The notes under the pieces were generated by a model, which was given only the letters and a program-made list of their open reading frames with translations, had not been told where the DNA came from and searched no databases. A stretch of DNA of 64,000 nt from Rahnella rivi (GTDB lineage: Bacteria > Pseudomonadota > Gammaproteobacteria > Enterobacterales > Enterobacteriaceae): NCBI RefSeq assembly GCF_019049655.1, contig NZ_JAFMOX010000048.1:1-64000 (forward strand), in the 5' to 3' direction. Positions 1-8,557 of this stretch are shown one piece after another. The position numbers were made by a program, and so were the translations under genes. Position 1 is the first letter of the stretch; the number at the start of each line of letters is the position of its first letter.

Positions 1-78
1 CGAACTCAGAAGTGAAACGCCGTAGCGCCGATGGTAGTGTGGGGTCTCCCCATGCGAGAGTAGGGAACTGCCAGGCAT
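1..78 (+). rRNA. rrf: 5S rRNA, 3' part (partial at window start)
   Basis: The first 78 bases match the 3' two thirds of enterobacterial 5S rRNA almost base for base, ending in the GCCAGGCAT that closes the terminal stem. The 5' part, and presumably the 23S and 16S genes, lie before the window. Together with the tRNA-Asp and tRNA-Trp that follow, this is the same arrangement as the distal end of the E. coli rrnC operon. Confidence 0.97.
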
Positions 79-163
79 CAAATTAGTTCCTTTTCCCCTG
101 ACAAGGAAAATAACAGGAACAAACGCGCATCAGACGATTTCTGATGGGTGTGAAAGAACCGGT

Positions 164-240
164 GGAGCGGTAGTTCAGTTGGTTAGAATACCTGCCTGTC
201 ACGCAGGGGGTCGCGGGTTCGAGCCCCGTCCGTTCCGCCA
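164..240 (+). tRNA. aspT: tRNA-Asp (GTC)
   Basis: A complete 77-base cloverleaf with encoded CCA: acceptor GGAGCGG pairs with CCGTTCC, the anticodon loop reads CTGTCAC with anticodon GTC, and the T arm is GGGTTCGAGCCCC. It lies 85 bases after the 5S gene and is probably cotranscribed with it, as in rrnC-type operons. A small hairpin (CATCAG/CTGATG, around 128-146) lies between the 5S and the tRNA and may be a processing element. Confidence 0.97.
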
Positions 241-292
241 CTTATTTGATTATGCCTGCTAATTTTAGCAGGCATAATGTTAAGCGTAATTT

Positions 293-368
293 AGGGGCGT
301 AGCTCAGTTGGTAGAGCACCGGTCTCCAAAACCGGGTGTCGCGAGTTCGAGTCTCTCCGCCCCTGCCA
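293..368 (+). tRNA. trpT: tRNA-Trp (CCA)
   Basis: A complete 76-base tRNA with encoded CCA. The acceptor AGGGGCG pairs with CGCCCCT, the anticodon loop reads CTCCAAA (anticodon CCA) and the T arm is GAGTTCGAGTCTC. A GC-rich hairpin (TGCCTGC/GCAGGCA) fills the spacer from tRNA-Asp. It is the last gene of the rRNA operon, being followed directly by a terminator. Confidence 0.97.
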
Positions 369-374
369 TATCAG

Positions 375-405
375 AGCCCTTCGCGAAAGCGAGGGGCTTT
401 TTTTT
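375..405 (+). terminator. Rho-independent terminator of the rRNA operon
   Basis: The stem GCCCTTCGC / GCGAGGGGC with a GAAA loop is followed by a run of nine T residues. It starts a few bases after the tRNA-Trp CCA end. Confidence 0.9.
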
Positions 406-409
406 ATCT

Positions 410-773
410 AAAATTCCCTGACTGTTCCTCGCAAACACATTACTCCTCAATGCACACACCTTTCATTGCAGACATTTGCACACTTTAAGCGCAATACCGC
501 CGCTATTTCCGGTTATTTCTGGTCATATTTTGGCTAAATACATGCACTAAATGATTGTTATCCCCATATGTGACCCCGCTCATGCTCCCTTTTTCCCTGT
601 GTACTAAACCTAATCATCGTCTTATGACGACAACCAGAACCTGATATGACTCTTTTCCCCCTTTTTACGACGTAATTGTCGTGACGGGGGAATGCGTATA
701 TCAGGTGCATGTTCTGGCCGTACCCAACGAGTCATAACAAAAAGTAGCTCAGACTACACGCGAGGAAAGAAAC
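410..773 (+). promoter_or_regulatory. Control region upstream of the ytfQ operon
   Basis: This 360-base stretch has no gene. It holds a CRP-like site at 569-584 (TGTGA-N6-TCATG, one perfect half and one 3/5 half) and two perfect inverted repeats, TCGTC-TTAT-GACGA at 617-630 and ACGAC-GTAATT-GTCGT at 667-682, made of related half-sites and about 50 bases apart. They look like a paired operator for a dedicated sugar-responsive regulator, but no such regulator gene is adjacent. The ytfQ ribosome site AGGAAAG is at 762-768. Confidence 0.45.
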
Positions 774-1730
774 ATGTACAAACGCTTATTTGTGGCAGCA
801 GCAGTAGCAACAGCACTTTGCGGTGCGGCACAGGCAGCTCCGCTGGTTGTGGGTTTTTCTCAGATCGGCTCAGAGTCTGGTTGGCGTTCAGCAGAGACTA
901 AAGTGTCTAAGTCAGAGGCGGAAAAACGCGGGATCACACTGAAAATTGCGGATGCTCAGCAAAAACAAGAGAACCAAATTAAAGCAATACGTTCGTTTAT
1001 TGCGCAAGGCGTAGATGCCATCTTTATTGCACCGGTAGTCGCAACCGGCTGGGCTCCTGTTCTGACAGAAGCTAAAGAGGCGAAGATCCCCGTATTCCTG
1101 TTGGACCGAACTATTGAAGTCAGCGATCCTTCTCTGTACACCGCCGCCGTCGCGTCTGACAGCGTTTACGAAGGTAAAGTTGCCGGTGACTGGCTGGTGA
1201 AAGATGTCGCGGGTAAGCCTTGTAACGTGGTCGAACTTCAGGGAACCGTCGGTGCGAGCGTCGCGTTAAACCGTAAAAAAGGGTTTGCGGATGCGCTTAA
1301 AGCGGCACCAAATGTAAAAATCATCCGCTCACAGTCTGGTGACTTTACCCGTAGCAAGGGTAAAGAGGTCATGGAAAGCTTCATCAAAGCTGAACAAAAC
1401 GGTAAAAACATTTGTGCCGTCTATGCACATAACGATGACATGGCAATCGGTGCAATTCAGGCCATCAAAGAAGCGGGTCTGAAACCGGGTTCGCAGATCA
1501 AAATCGTCTCGATCGACGGCGTTCCTGATATCTATAAAGCCATGCTGAATGGCGAAGCCAATGCTTCTGTCGAGCTGACACCTAACATGGCCGGTCCTGC
1601 ATTCGATGCATTAATCGCCATGAAAAAAGACGGTACTCAACCGAAGAAATTTATTCAGACTCAGTCCGCTTTGATCTTGCCGGATATGGCTCAGAAAGAA
1701 TACGACATGAAAAAAGACATGGGTTATTAA
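774..1730 (+). CDS. ytfQ: Periplasmic galactofuranose-type sugar-binding protein
   Basis: The 318-residue product is the substrate-binding component of a CUT2-family ABC sugar importer and matches E. coli YtfQ over its full length, for example in VVGFSQIGSESGW, AEKRGITLKIADAQQKQ and HNDDMAIGAIQAIKEAG. A signal peptide of about 21 residues ends at AQA|AP, so the protein is secreted to the periplasm. YtfQ of E. coli binds galactofuranose; the same substrate here is an inference from similarity. It is the first gene of a four-gene operon, and the 80-base gap before the ATPase gene is usual for a binding protein made in excess. In E. coli the operon is at a different locus. Confidence 0.93.
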   Translation: MYKRLFVAAAVATALCGAAQAAPLVVGFSQIGSESGWRSAETKVSKSEAEKRGITLKIADAQQKQENQIKAIRSFIAQGVDAIFIAPVVATGWAPVLTEAKEAKIPVFLLDRTIEVSDPSLYTAAVASDSVYEGKVAGDWLVKDVAGKPCNVVELQGTVGASVALNRKKGFADALKAAPNVKIIRSQSGDFTRSKGKEVMESFIKAEQNGKNICAVYAHNDDMAIGAIQAIKEAGLKPGSQIKIVSIDGVPDIYKAMLNGEANASVELTPNMAGPAFDALIAMKKDGTQPKKFIQTQSALILPDMAQKEYDMKKDMGY

Positions 1731-1813
1731 GCCGATTTTACCGGTCTGTCTGATGGCAGGCCGGTAGAAATTATTCCCTTTCCGCCGATGGCGGATGCAG
1801 CAGGAGTAGTGAC

Positions 1814-3322
1814 GTGACGGATAATCCAGGTTCAGCAATGCTGCTCGATGTGCGCGGCCTCTCTGTAGAATTCCCCGGCGTTAAGGCGCTGGAAAATGTC
1901 GACTTTACCCTTGAACGTGGTGAAATAGTTGCTCTTTTAGGCGAGAACGGTGCCGGTAAATCTACAATGATTAAAGCCCTAACTGGCGTCTATAAACGCT
2001 CTGCCGGACAGGTATTTTTGAATGGTACATCCATCGAGCCTGTTAATACCGCGCATGCCCAATCATTGGGAATTGGTACGGTTTATCAGGAAGTGAATCT
2101 CCTGCCCAATATCTCCGTTGCAGCTAATCTTTTCATCGGGCGCGAACCTACCCGTTTTGGTCTGGTGAATCAGCGCAAGATGGAACAGCAGGCCGGGGCG
2201 CTTCTGGAAGGCTACGGGCTGCATCTGGATGTCAGTCAGCCACTCTCAACTTACTCTATTGCGATTCAGCAAATTGTGGCAATTGCCCGCGCCGTTGACC
2301 TTTCTGCGCAGGTCTTAATCCTTGATGAACCCACCGCCAGCCTTGATGCAAAAGAAGTCAGCATGCTGCTCGATATTCTTGTCCAGCTTCGGGACAAAGG
2401 CGTGGGGATGATCTTTGTGACCCATTTTCTTGATCAGGTTTACCGCATCAGCGATCGCATCACGGTGTTGCGAAACGGCAAACGTGTGGGTTCCGAGCGT
2501 ACCGTGGATTTACCGCGTATCGATCTTGTTCCGATGATGCTGGGCCACAGCTTTGATGAAAGCCTGCTCAAACGTACGGAACACAGAAATGTCACTGGCG
2601 AACCGCTGGTCGATTTTAAAGATTACGGCCGCCGTGGTGTGGTTGAGAATTTTGATCTTCACGTTCGTCGTGGCGAAATTGTCGGTCTGGCAGGATTACT
2701 TGGATCCGGACGGACAGAAACCGCTCAGCTGATTTTTGGCATAAAAGGTCATGACAGCGGTAAAGCGCAGGTCAATGGGCGTGCAGAAACCATCAGTACG
2801 CCGCGCAAAGCCGCAAAGCTGGGGTTTGGTTATTGCCCGGAGGATCGCAAAACTGACGGTATTATTGGCGCGGCCACGGTGAGGGAAAACATCATTCTTG
2901 CTTTACAGGCTCAGCGCGGTTGGTTACGTCCTTTACCGTTGAAAGAACAGCATCAGATCTCTGAAAAATTCATCAAACTTCTTGGTATTCGTACTCCCGG
3001 AACCGAGCAGGAAATCCAGTATCTCTCCGGCGGGAATCAACAAAAAGTGTTGCTGTCCCGCTGGCTGGCGACCAATCCCCGCTTTCTTATCCTTGATGAA
3101 CCCACCCGCGGTATTGATGTGGGTGCGCATGCTGAAATCATTCGTCTGATTGAAAAACTGTGCGATGAGGGGCTGGCGTTGCTGGTGATTTCTTCTGAAC
3201 TGGAAGAGCTGGCGGGTTATGCCGATCGGATCGTGGTACTGCGCGATCGTCGTCATGTCGCCGAAATTGAGCAGGCTGAGATCTCCGTGCCAGCCATTAT
3301 GAAAGCCATTGCGGCTCAGTGA
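1814..3322 (+). CDS. ytfR: Sugar ABC importer, duplicated ATPase subunit
   Basis: The 502-residue protein has two fused ABC ATPase domains, the layout of CUT2 sugar importers (RbsA, MglA, YtfR). The N-terminal domain has a canonical Walker A, GENGAGKST at residues 43-51, and Walker B LILDEPTASLD but a degenerate signature. The C-terminal domain has a degenerate Walker A (LLGSGRTET) and a good signature LSGGNQQK followed by LILDEPTRGID. This asymmetry is normal for the family. The GTG start at 1814 is chosen because AGGAG sits seven bases upstream. It powers uptake through YtfT and YjfF, whose genes follow with little or no spacing. Confidence 0.93.
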   Translation: MTDNPGSAMLLDVRGLSVEFPGVKALENVDFTLERGEIVALLGENGAGKSTMIKALTGVYKRSAGQVFLNGTSIEPVNTAHAQSLGIGTVYQEVNLLPNISVAANLFIGREPTRFGLVNQRKMEQQAGALLEGYGLHLDVSQPLSTYSIAIQQIVAIARAVDLSAQVLILDEPTASLDAKEVSMLLDILVQLRDKGVGMIFVTHFLDQVYRISDRITVLRNGKRVGSERTVDLPRIDLVPMMLGHSFDESLLKRTEHRNVTGEPLVDFKDYGRRGVVENFDLHVRRGEIVGLAGLLGSGRTETAQLIFGIKGHDSGKAQVNGRAETISTPRKAAKLGFGYCPEDRKTDGIIGAATVRENIILALQAQRGWLRPLPLKEQHQISEKFIKLLGIRTPGTEQEIQYLSGGNQQKVLLSRWLATNPRFLILDEPTRGIDVGAHAEIIRLIEKLCDEGLALLVISSELEELAGYADRIVVLRDRRHVAEIEQAEISVPAIMKAIAAQ

Positions 3323-3332
3323 GGAGATAGCG

Positions 3333-4352
3333 ATGAGTAACAGGAGTCTGCCGATGACAGGAACACCGCGCAAAGTTCGATGGGTATTTCCTAAGGGCGC
3401 CACTCAAATCGGGGCGTTCATCGCAATATTATTGATCGACAGCCTGGTGGCACCGGGCTTTTTCTCCATCCACATTCAGGATGGCCGCCTGTTCGGCAGT
3501 CTGGTTGATATCTTCAATCGTGGTGCACCGGTGGCGCTGCTTGCACTTGGAATGACGCTGGTGATTGCGACCGGGGGTATCGATCTCTCCGTCGGTGCCG
3601 TCATGGCTATCGCCGGTGCGACGGCAGCCACCATGACGGTTCAGGGTTATCCGCTGATGATGGTGCTGCTGGCTTCTGTGGGGGTCGGCGCCGTGTGTGG
3701 CCTGTGGAATGGTTTTCTGGTTGCCGTTCTGCAGATTCAGCCGATTGTCGCAACATTGATGCTGATGGTGGCCGGGCGCGGTATTGCACAGCTTATCACT
3801 GAAGGGCAAATCGTTACCTTCGAACATAATGGCTTATCGCAGTTCGGCAGCGGCTCTCTGTTTTACCTGCCGATGCCGGTCATCATTGTGGTCGTGATGC
3901 TGTTCCTGGTGTGGGCGCTGACGAGGAAAACGGCGCTTGGCTTGTTTATTGAGTCGGTTGGGATAAACATCCGTTCGGCTTATAACGCGGGTGTGAATGC
4001 GCGTCTGGTGCTGATTTCCACTTATGTGATTTGCGGGATCTGCGCGGCGGTTGCCGGCGTGATTGTGACCGCCGATATTCGCGGTGCGGATGCCAATAAT
4101 GCGGGGTTGTGGCTGGAGCTGGACGCAATTTTGGCCGTGGTCATTGGCGGTGGGTCGTTGCTCGGGGGGCGCTTCAATCTGCTTCTCTCGGTCATTGGGG
4201 CGCTCATCATTCAGGGTATGAATACTGGCATCCTGCTCTCAGGTTTTAAGCCTGAATTTAATCTGGTGCTGAAAGCGCTGGTGGTACTGGCCGTCCTGGT
4301 GGTGCAGTCGCCACGGGTATCGCTCAGTAATCTGTTCCGGAGGAAGGGATAA
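3333..4352 (+). CDS. ytfT: Sugar ABC importer, permease subunit 1
   Basis: A 339-residue, very hydrophobic inner-membrane protein of the RbsC/YtfT permease family with about eight to ten predicted membrane segments. The conserved GGIDLSVGAVMAIAGA motif is present near residue 75. The ATG at 3333 is preferred over an upstream TTG because GAGGAG lies at 3321-3326 and the resulting length fits E. coli YtfT (341). It pairs with YjfF as a heterodimeric channel, and its stop codon overlaps the yjfF start. Confidence 0.9.
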   Translation: MSNRSLPMTGTPRKVRWVFPKGATQIGAFIAILLIDSLVAPGFFSIHIQDGRLFGSLVDIFNRGAPVALLALGMTLVIATGGIDLSVGAVMAIAGATAATMTVQGYPLMMVLLASVGVGAVCGLWNGFLVAVLQIQPIVATLMLMVAGRGIAQLITEGQIVTFEHNGLSQFGSGSLFYLPMPVIIVVVMLFLVWALTRKTALGLFIESVGINIRSAYNAGVNARLVLISTYVICGICAAVAGVIVTADIRGADANNAGLWLELDAILAVVIGGGSLLGGRFNLLLSVIGALIIQGMNTGILLSGFKPEFNLVLKALVVLAVLVVQSPRVSLSNLFRRKG

Positions 4353-5338
4353 TGCTGAAAAGAAATTTGCCCCTGCTGATTACTATCGTGGTGTTCCTTG
4401 CCGGATATGGTTATTGCTTCACGCAATTTCCCGGATTCGCCTCCACGCGGGTCTTCTTTGATTTACTGACCGACAACGCGTTTCTTGGGATTGTCGCCGT
4501 CGGTATGACGTTCGTCATTCTCTCTGGTGGTATCGACCTTTCCGTGGGCTCTGTCATTGCCTTTACCGGCGTGTTGCTGGCAAAACTGATTGGTGAATAC
4601 GGTGTCGCGCCGGGTTATGCGTTTGTGATTGTCCTGCTGATGGGGGCGATGTTTGGCGCGCTGATGGGCTGGATTATCGACACCTTAAAGCTCCCGGCGT
4701 TTATCATCACCCTTGCCGGTATGTTTTTTGTGCGCGGGATGAGTTTTATCGTGTCGGAAGAGTCGCTGCCCATCAATCATCCTGTTTATGATTTTCTCGC
4801 CAATTTCGCGTGGAAAATGCCGGGAGGAGGCCGCTTTACTCTGTTGGCGCTGGTCATGCTCATGGTGGTTTTCGTGGGGATTATTCTGGCGCACCGTACC
4901 CGCTTTGGTAACAACGTTTATGCGGTCGGTGGCAGTAATGTTTCGGCAGCGCTGATGGGCGTTCCGGTCAGACGTACCACGATTTATATCTACATGCTGT
5001 CGAGTACGCTGGCAGTTCTTTCCGGCATTGTGTTCTCACTCTACACCTCTGCGGGCTACGCACTGGCTGCCAGCGGCGTAGAGCTGGATGCTATCGCCTC
5101 GGTGGTGATTGGCGGTACGTTACTCAGCGGCGGTGTAGGCACCGTGCTCGGAAGCCTTTTCGGCGTGCTGATTCAGGGTTTAATACAAACCTACATCACC
5201 TTCGACGGCACGCTCAGCTCCTGGTGGACCAAAATCGTCATGGGCATCCTGCTGTTTGTCTTTATCGGCTTGCAGAAGGGCATGGGGTCATTCTGGACCG
5301 CCAGAAGAGCACGTCACCCGCGCCCTGAGCCAACCTGA
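4352..5338 (+). CDS. yjfF: Sugar ABC importer, permease subunit 2
   Basis: The 328-residue product is the second permease of the importer, paralogous to YtfT and close to E. coli YjfF (331). It has the family motif SGGIDLSVGSVIAFTG around residue 60 and a similar pattern of membrane helices, ending in a short basic tail. Start and stop overlap the preceding gene as TAATG, with AGGAAGGG in front, which indicates translational coupling. It is the last gene of the operon and is followed directly by hdfR on the other strand; I see no strong intrinsic terminator in the 11-base gap. Confidence 0.9.
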   Translation: MLKRNLPLLITIVVFLAGYGYCFTQFPGFASTRVFFDLLTDNAFLGIVAVGMTFVILSGGIDLSVGSVIAFTGVLLAKLIGEYGVAPGYAFVIVLLMGAMFGALMGWIIDTLKLPAFIITLAGMFFVRGMSFIVSEESLPINHPVYDFLANFAWKMPGGGRFTLLALVMLMVVFVGIILAHRTRFGNNVYAVGGSNVSAALMGVPVRRTTIYIYMLSSTLAVLSGIVFSLYTSAGYALAASGVELDAIASVVIGGTLLSGGVGTVLGSLFGVLIQGLIQTYITFDGTLSSWWTKIVMGILLFVFIGLQKGMGSFWTARRARHPRPEPT

Positions 5339-5349
5339 TCGCGGCAGGC

Positions 5350-6174
5350 TCAGAGATGAGTGATCAGCGGTGTTTTGAGTAACTGACGGATCAAAACCTG
5401 CTGATCGCTGTTTTGCAGCCACACCGCATAGAGCGGGCGGATCACCGGTGGAACGTCTTCATGCACCGCAAGTTGTGGGTATTCTTTTGCCCAGTGTGCA
5501 GGCAGGAAAGCACAACCACCGGTTTGTTCAAGCAACTGACGCGTCAGATGTGCCGAGGTTGTTGTCAGCACCGGCTCCTGATCGCTGTTCTGCAATTTTT
5601 CCTGCTGTGGAAAATCTGCACCCCATTCCAGCTTCACGTAAGGCGAATGCTCGCTTCTGACCGTTTTCTGCGATGAAAAAAGTCGTAACGAGAAATTACC
5701 CAGCAACTGGCTTGAGAGTTCATCCATCTTTGGCGGCTCGGTAGTGATCAGCAAATCCAGTTGTCTTTCATGCAATTGCTTCACCAGTGACTGGCGTAAC
5801 GCGATGCGCGCTTCCAGCCGTAACGTGTCACGTTGCACATAGAGAGACTGCATCCAGGGGGTCAGATACGCTTCCCAGAGCGATGCAGTGGCACCAATCG
5901 ACAATTCTGTGTGCTGTAACGAGCGTATCACCTCTTTTTTCGCCAGTTGCCAGGTAGACATCAGATTTTCGGCGTAAGGCAGCAGGCGCTCTCCTGCGGG
6001 CGTTAAGCGGATATTATTTCGATGGCGGGTGAATAAATTCGCACCAAGTTGAGTTTCCAGTTGCCGGATACGAAAGCTGACAGCGGATTGCGTAAGATAG
6101 AGAGATTCCGCCGCCCGACCAAAGTGGCGAGTTCTACTGACCTCCAAAAAGGTTTTCAGTAATTCCGTGTCCAA
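5350..6174 (-). CDS. hdfR: LysR-family transcriptional regulator HdfR
   Basis: The product matches E. coli HdfR, a LysR-type regulator known to repress the flagellar master operon flhDC. The N-terminal winged helix-turn-helix (residues 1-60: [20 protein letters not shown], then SFRIRQLE) is nearly identical; the C-terminal effector domain is more diverged. I place the start at a TTG (6174) giving MDTELL, which is the family N-terminus and has GGAG six bases upstream. The ATG two codons earlier would abut the GGAG with no spacing. Length is then 274 residues. It is divergent from maoP, as in E. coli. Confidence 0.88.
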   Translation of the reverse strand: MDTELLKTFLEVSRTRHFGRAAESLYLTQSAVSFRIRQLETQLGANLFTRHRNNIRLTPAGERLLPYAENLMSTWQLAKKEVIRSLQHTELSIGATASLWEAYLTPWMQSLYVQRDTLRLEARIALRQSLVKQLHERQLDLLITTEPPKMDELSSQLLGNFSLRLFSSQKTVRSEHSPYVKLEWGADFPQQEKLQNSDQEPVLTTTSAHLTRQLLEQTGGCAFLPAHWAKEYPQLAVHEDVPPVIRPLYAVWLQNSDQQVLIRQLLKTPLITHL

Positions 6175-6239
6175 AACCATCTCCAATTATTTTTGTCGTT
6201 AAGATTTAAATGTTTTGTTTTACACAATGTCAAGCCTAA

Positions 6240-6256
6240 CTAATACTCCGCGCCAT
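6240..6256 (+). promoter_or_regulatory. maoS: Candidate maoS site between hdfR and maoP
   Basis: The 17 bases CTAATACTCCGCGCCAT lie in the hdfR-maoP intergenic region, where E. coli has the maoS site on which the MaoP system acts to organise the Ori macrodomain. The identity rests on my memory of the E. coli motif and on its position directly upstream of maoP. Confidence 0.55.
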
Positions 6257-6292
6257 AACAGCACGACCATGAGAGAATTAGGAGCGTGTCAG

Positions 6293-6631
6293 ATGGCGGA
6301 AAGCTTCACCACGACAAGTCGTTTTTTTGATAATAAACATTACCCTCGCGGGTTCTCCCGGCATGGCGATTTCACCATTAAAGAAGCGCAAATGCTAGAA
6401 CGTTACGGCTTTGCCTTTAACGAACTGGATTTGGGAAAACGCGAGCCAGCAACCGACGAAGAAAAGCTGTTCCTTGAGGTTTGCCGCGGTACGCGTGAAC
6501 CGGTAACGGATGCAGAAAAAGTGTGGAACAAATACATTGTCCGCACGCGTCGTCCGAAGAAATTCCACACGTTGTCTGGCGGTAAGCCGCAGGCTGACGC
6601 TGTAGAAGACTACACGGAAAGCGACGACTAA
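6293..6631 (+). CDS. maoP: Macrodomain Ori organization protein MaoP
   Basis: The 112-residue protein (formerly YifE) is nearly identical to the E. coli protein in its core ([41 protein letters not shown]) and ends in the acidic EDYTESDD tail. In E. coli MaoP acts with the nearby maoS site to keep long-range contacts confined around the origin. The start at 6293 gives the family N-terminus MAESFTTT, and AGGAG lies nine bases upstream. The gene is divergent from hdfR and convergent with comM. Confidence 0.93.
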   Translation: MAESFTTTSRFFDNKHYPRGFSRHGDFTIKEAQMLERYGFAFNELDLGKREPATDEEKLFLEVCRGTREPVTDAEKVWNKYIVRTRRPKKFHTLSGGKPQADAVEDYTESDD

Positions 6632-6634
6632 TGA

Positions 6635-6658
6635 AACGGGGCTCTGCCCCGTTTTTTT
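6635..6658 (+). terminator. Terminator after maoP
   Basis: The stem AACGGGGC / GCCCCGTT with a TCT loop is followed by seven T residues. It lies between convergent maoP and comM and reaches the comM stop codon at 6657. Confidence 0.85.
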
Positions 6659-8192
6659 ATGCCAGACTCTTATGCAGCGTTAACAATAGCCTATCCATGC
6701 TGCGATAGCTCAGCGCCTCCGCAATATGTTTGCGTTCAATGGCTTCACAGCCCCCCAAATCGGCCAGCGTTCTCGCGACTTTAAGAATGCGATGCCAGGC
6801 TCTCACCGACAATCCCAGTTTATGCAGTACCTCTTCCAGAAATTCCGCATCCGCTTTGGTTAAAACACAATACAACTCAACTTCACTACTTTTGAGATGG
6901 GCGTTAATTTTCCCCGCCCGGTTTAACTGAATGTCCCTGGCGATCAACACCCGCTCCCGCACTTCTGCGCTACTTTCCCTCACGACAGGCGCATGATTTT
7001 GCTGGCTCAAAATACCCGGCGGTAAAAGCGGTACTTCAATCGATAAATCGAAACGGTCCAGGAAAGGCCCTGATAGCCGGCTCAGATAGCGTAAGACCTG
7101 CTGTGGCGGCGTGCGGTTATGGACGCCCTGATAATGTCCGGTCGGGCTGGGATTCATCGCGGCAATCAGTTGTGCTCTTGCCGGATAGCGTACTTTCGCC
7201 CGGGCGCGGGAAATGGTGATTTCGCCGGACTCCATTGGCTGGCGCAGAGCATCCAAAACCTGACGCTGAAATTCAGGCAGCTCATCAAGAAACAGAACGC
7301 CGTTGTGGGCCAGAGAAATTTCTCCCGGTCTGGGCAATGAACCGCCGCCAACCAGCGCACTCATCGACGTGCTGTGATGCGGCGCGCGAAACGGGCGAAC
7401 GCGGGAAAACTCGCCATCTTCCTCCGGGTTATACACCAGGCTGGCGATGGCCGCGGTTTCCAGTTTTTCTTCATTGCTCAGGGGCGGCAGCAATCCGGGT
7501 AACCGGCTGGCGAGCATGGTTTTGCCTGTGCCAGGCGGGCCAATCAGCAGTAAGTTATGGCCGCCTGCAGCGGCGACTTCCAGCGCTCGCTTGGACTGCT
7601 CCTGACCGATGATTTCCGCAATGTCGGGCGGATTCGCCTGAGCGGAAGACTGCGCCGGGTATTCGATGGTCGGCAGGTTGTTTTCGCCCTGAAGAAAGGC
7701 GCAAACCTGTAGCAAATGTCCGGCGATGCGCGCGACGCCGGGATCCAGCAGCGTCATTTCCGCCTGATTGTTTTGCGGGAGGATCAGGATGCGCCCCTCT
7801 TTTTGCGCCTCAAGTGCGGCCGGGATCGCGCCGTTAACGCTGCGCAATGCGCCTGAAAGCCCGAGTTCACCTAAGAATTCATATTCATTCAGCTTATCTC
7901 CCTGCAATTGCTCAGAGGCCACCAGAATCGCCAGGGCTATCGACAGATCGTAGCGGCCGCCTTCCTTGGGTAAATCTGCGGGCGCGAGGTTCACGGTGAT
8001 GCGCTTTGCCGGAAAAGTGAATCCGCAGTTAATGATTGCGCTGCGCACACGGTCCCTGGCTTCTTTAACGGTGGTTTCAGGCAATCCGACCAGCGTCAGC
8101 GCGGGTAAGCCGTTGCTGATATGCACTTCGACAGAGACGCCGGGTGCCTGAACGCCCAGCGATGCGCGCGTAAATACCACGGCTAATGACAT
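6657..8192 (-). CDS. comM: ComM-type AAA+ ATPase (YifB), magnesium-chelatase-like
   Basis: The 511-residue protein is ComM/YifB, a hexameric AAA+ helicase-like ATPase. In Vibrio and Haemophilus ComM drives branch migration during integration of transforming DNA. The N-terminal ChlI-like domain (about 1-190) contains VEVHISNGLPALTLVGLPET; the AAA+ domain has Walker A GPPGTGKT at 218-225 and Walker B VLFLDELPEF; and a C-terminal Mg-chelatase domain contains SVRAWHRILKVARTIADL-like sequence. The length is that of the family (about 506). Its role in a species not known for natural competence is open. Confidence 0.93.
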   Translation of the reverse strand: MSLAVVFTRASLGVQAPGVSVEVHISNGLPALTLVGLPETTVKEARDRVRSAIINCGFTFPAKRITVNLAPADLPKEGGRYDLSIALAILVASEQLQGDKLNEYEFLGELGLSGALRSVNGAIPAALEAQKEGRILILPQNNQAEMTLLDPGVARIAGHLLQVCAFLQGENNLPTIEYPAQSSAQANPPDIAEIIGQEQSKRALEVAAAGGHNLLLIGPPGTGKTMLASRLPGLLPPLSNEEKLETAAIASLVYNPEEDGEFSRVRPFRAPHHSTSMSALVGGGSLPRPGEISLAHNGVLFLDELPEFQRQVLDALRQPMESGEITISRARAKVRYPARAQLIAAMNPSPTGHYQGVHNRTPPQQVLRYLSRLSGPFLDRFDLSIEVPLLPPGILSQQNHAPVVRESSAEVRERVLIARDIQLNRAGKINAHLKSSEVELYCVLTKADAEFLEEVLHKLGLSVRAWHRILKVARTLADLGGCEAIERKHIAEALSYRSMDRLLLTLHKSLA

Positions 8193-8557
8193 GCTTTTTC
8201 CTTTGCGGTGAAAATTCCTGACAACAGCATGCCGTAATGCCCGACGGTTGCGGAAATAAGATCTCAGCCCTGCGCAACGTTACGCAAAAAATCTCATGAA
8301 TTTAGCAAATGAAATCAGAGGGCTGTGCGGCGTCTCGCATAAGTCGCAACATCCTCTAACAGCTTGTGGTGTCTGGAAACAAATTAGCGGGCTAATTAAG
8401 TTGCTGGTTTGTGCATCAGCGGTGTTTAATTTGAATGTATTTAACAATAAACAAACAAATACCAATTATTAATTAACATCTCTCTGCCTCACCGAGGATT
8501 TTCCGTATCGGCTCGTTGAGCGCATTGCCTGCATCTTTCCGGAATAGGGATACACCC
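8193..8557. promoter_or_regulatory. Intergenic region between comM and an MFS gene, with palindrome
   Basis: About 365 bases with no gene that I can support. The part next to the MFS gene is AT-rich. A perfect palindrome AATTAGC-GG-GCTAATT at 8382-8397 is a candidate operator for the MFS gene about 160 bases downstream. No clear -10/-35 pair could be fixed by eye. Confidence 0.35.
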
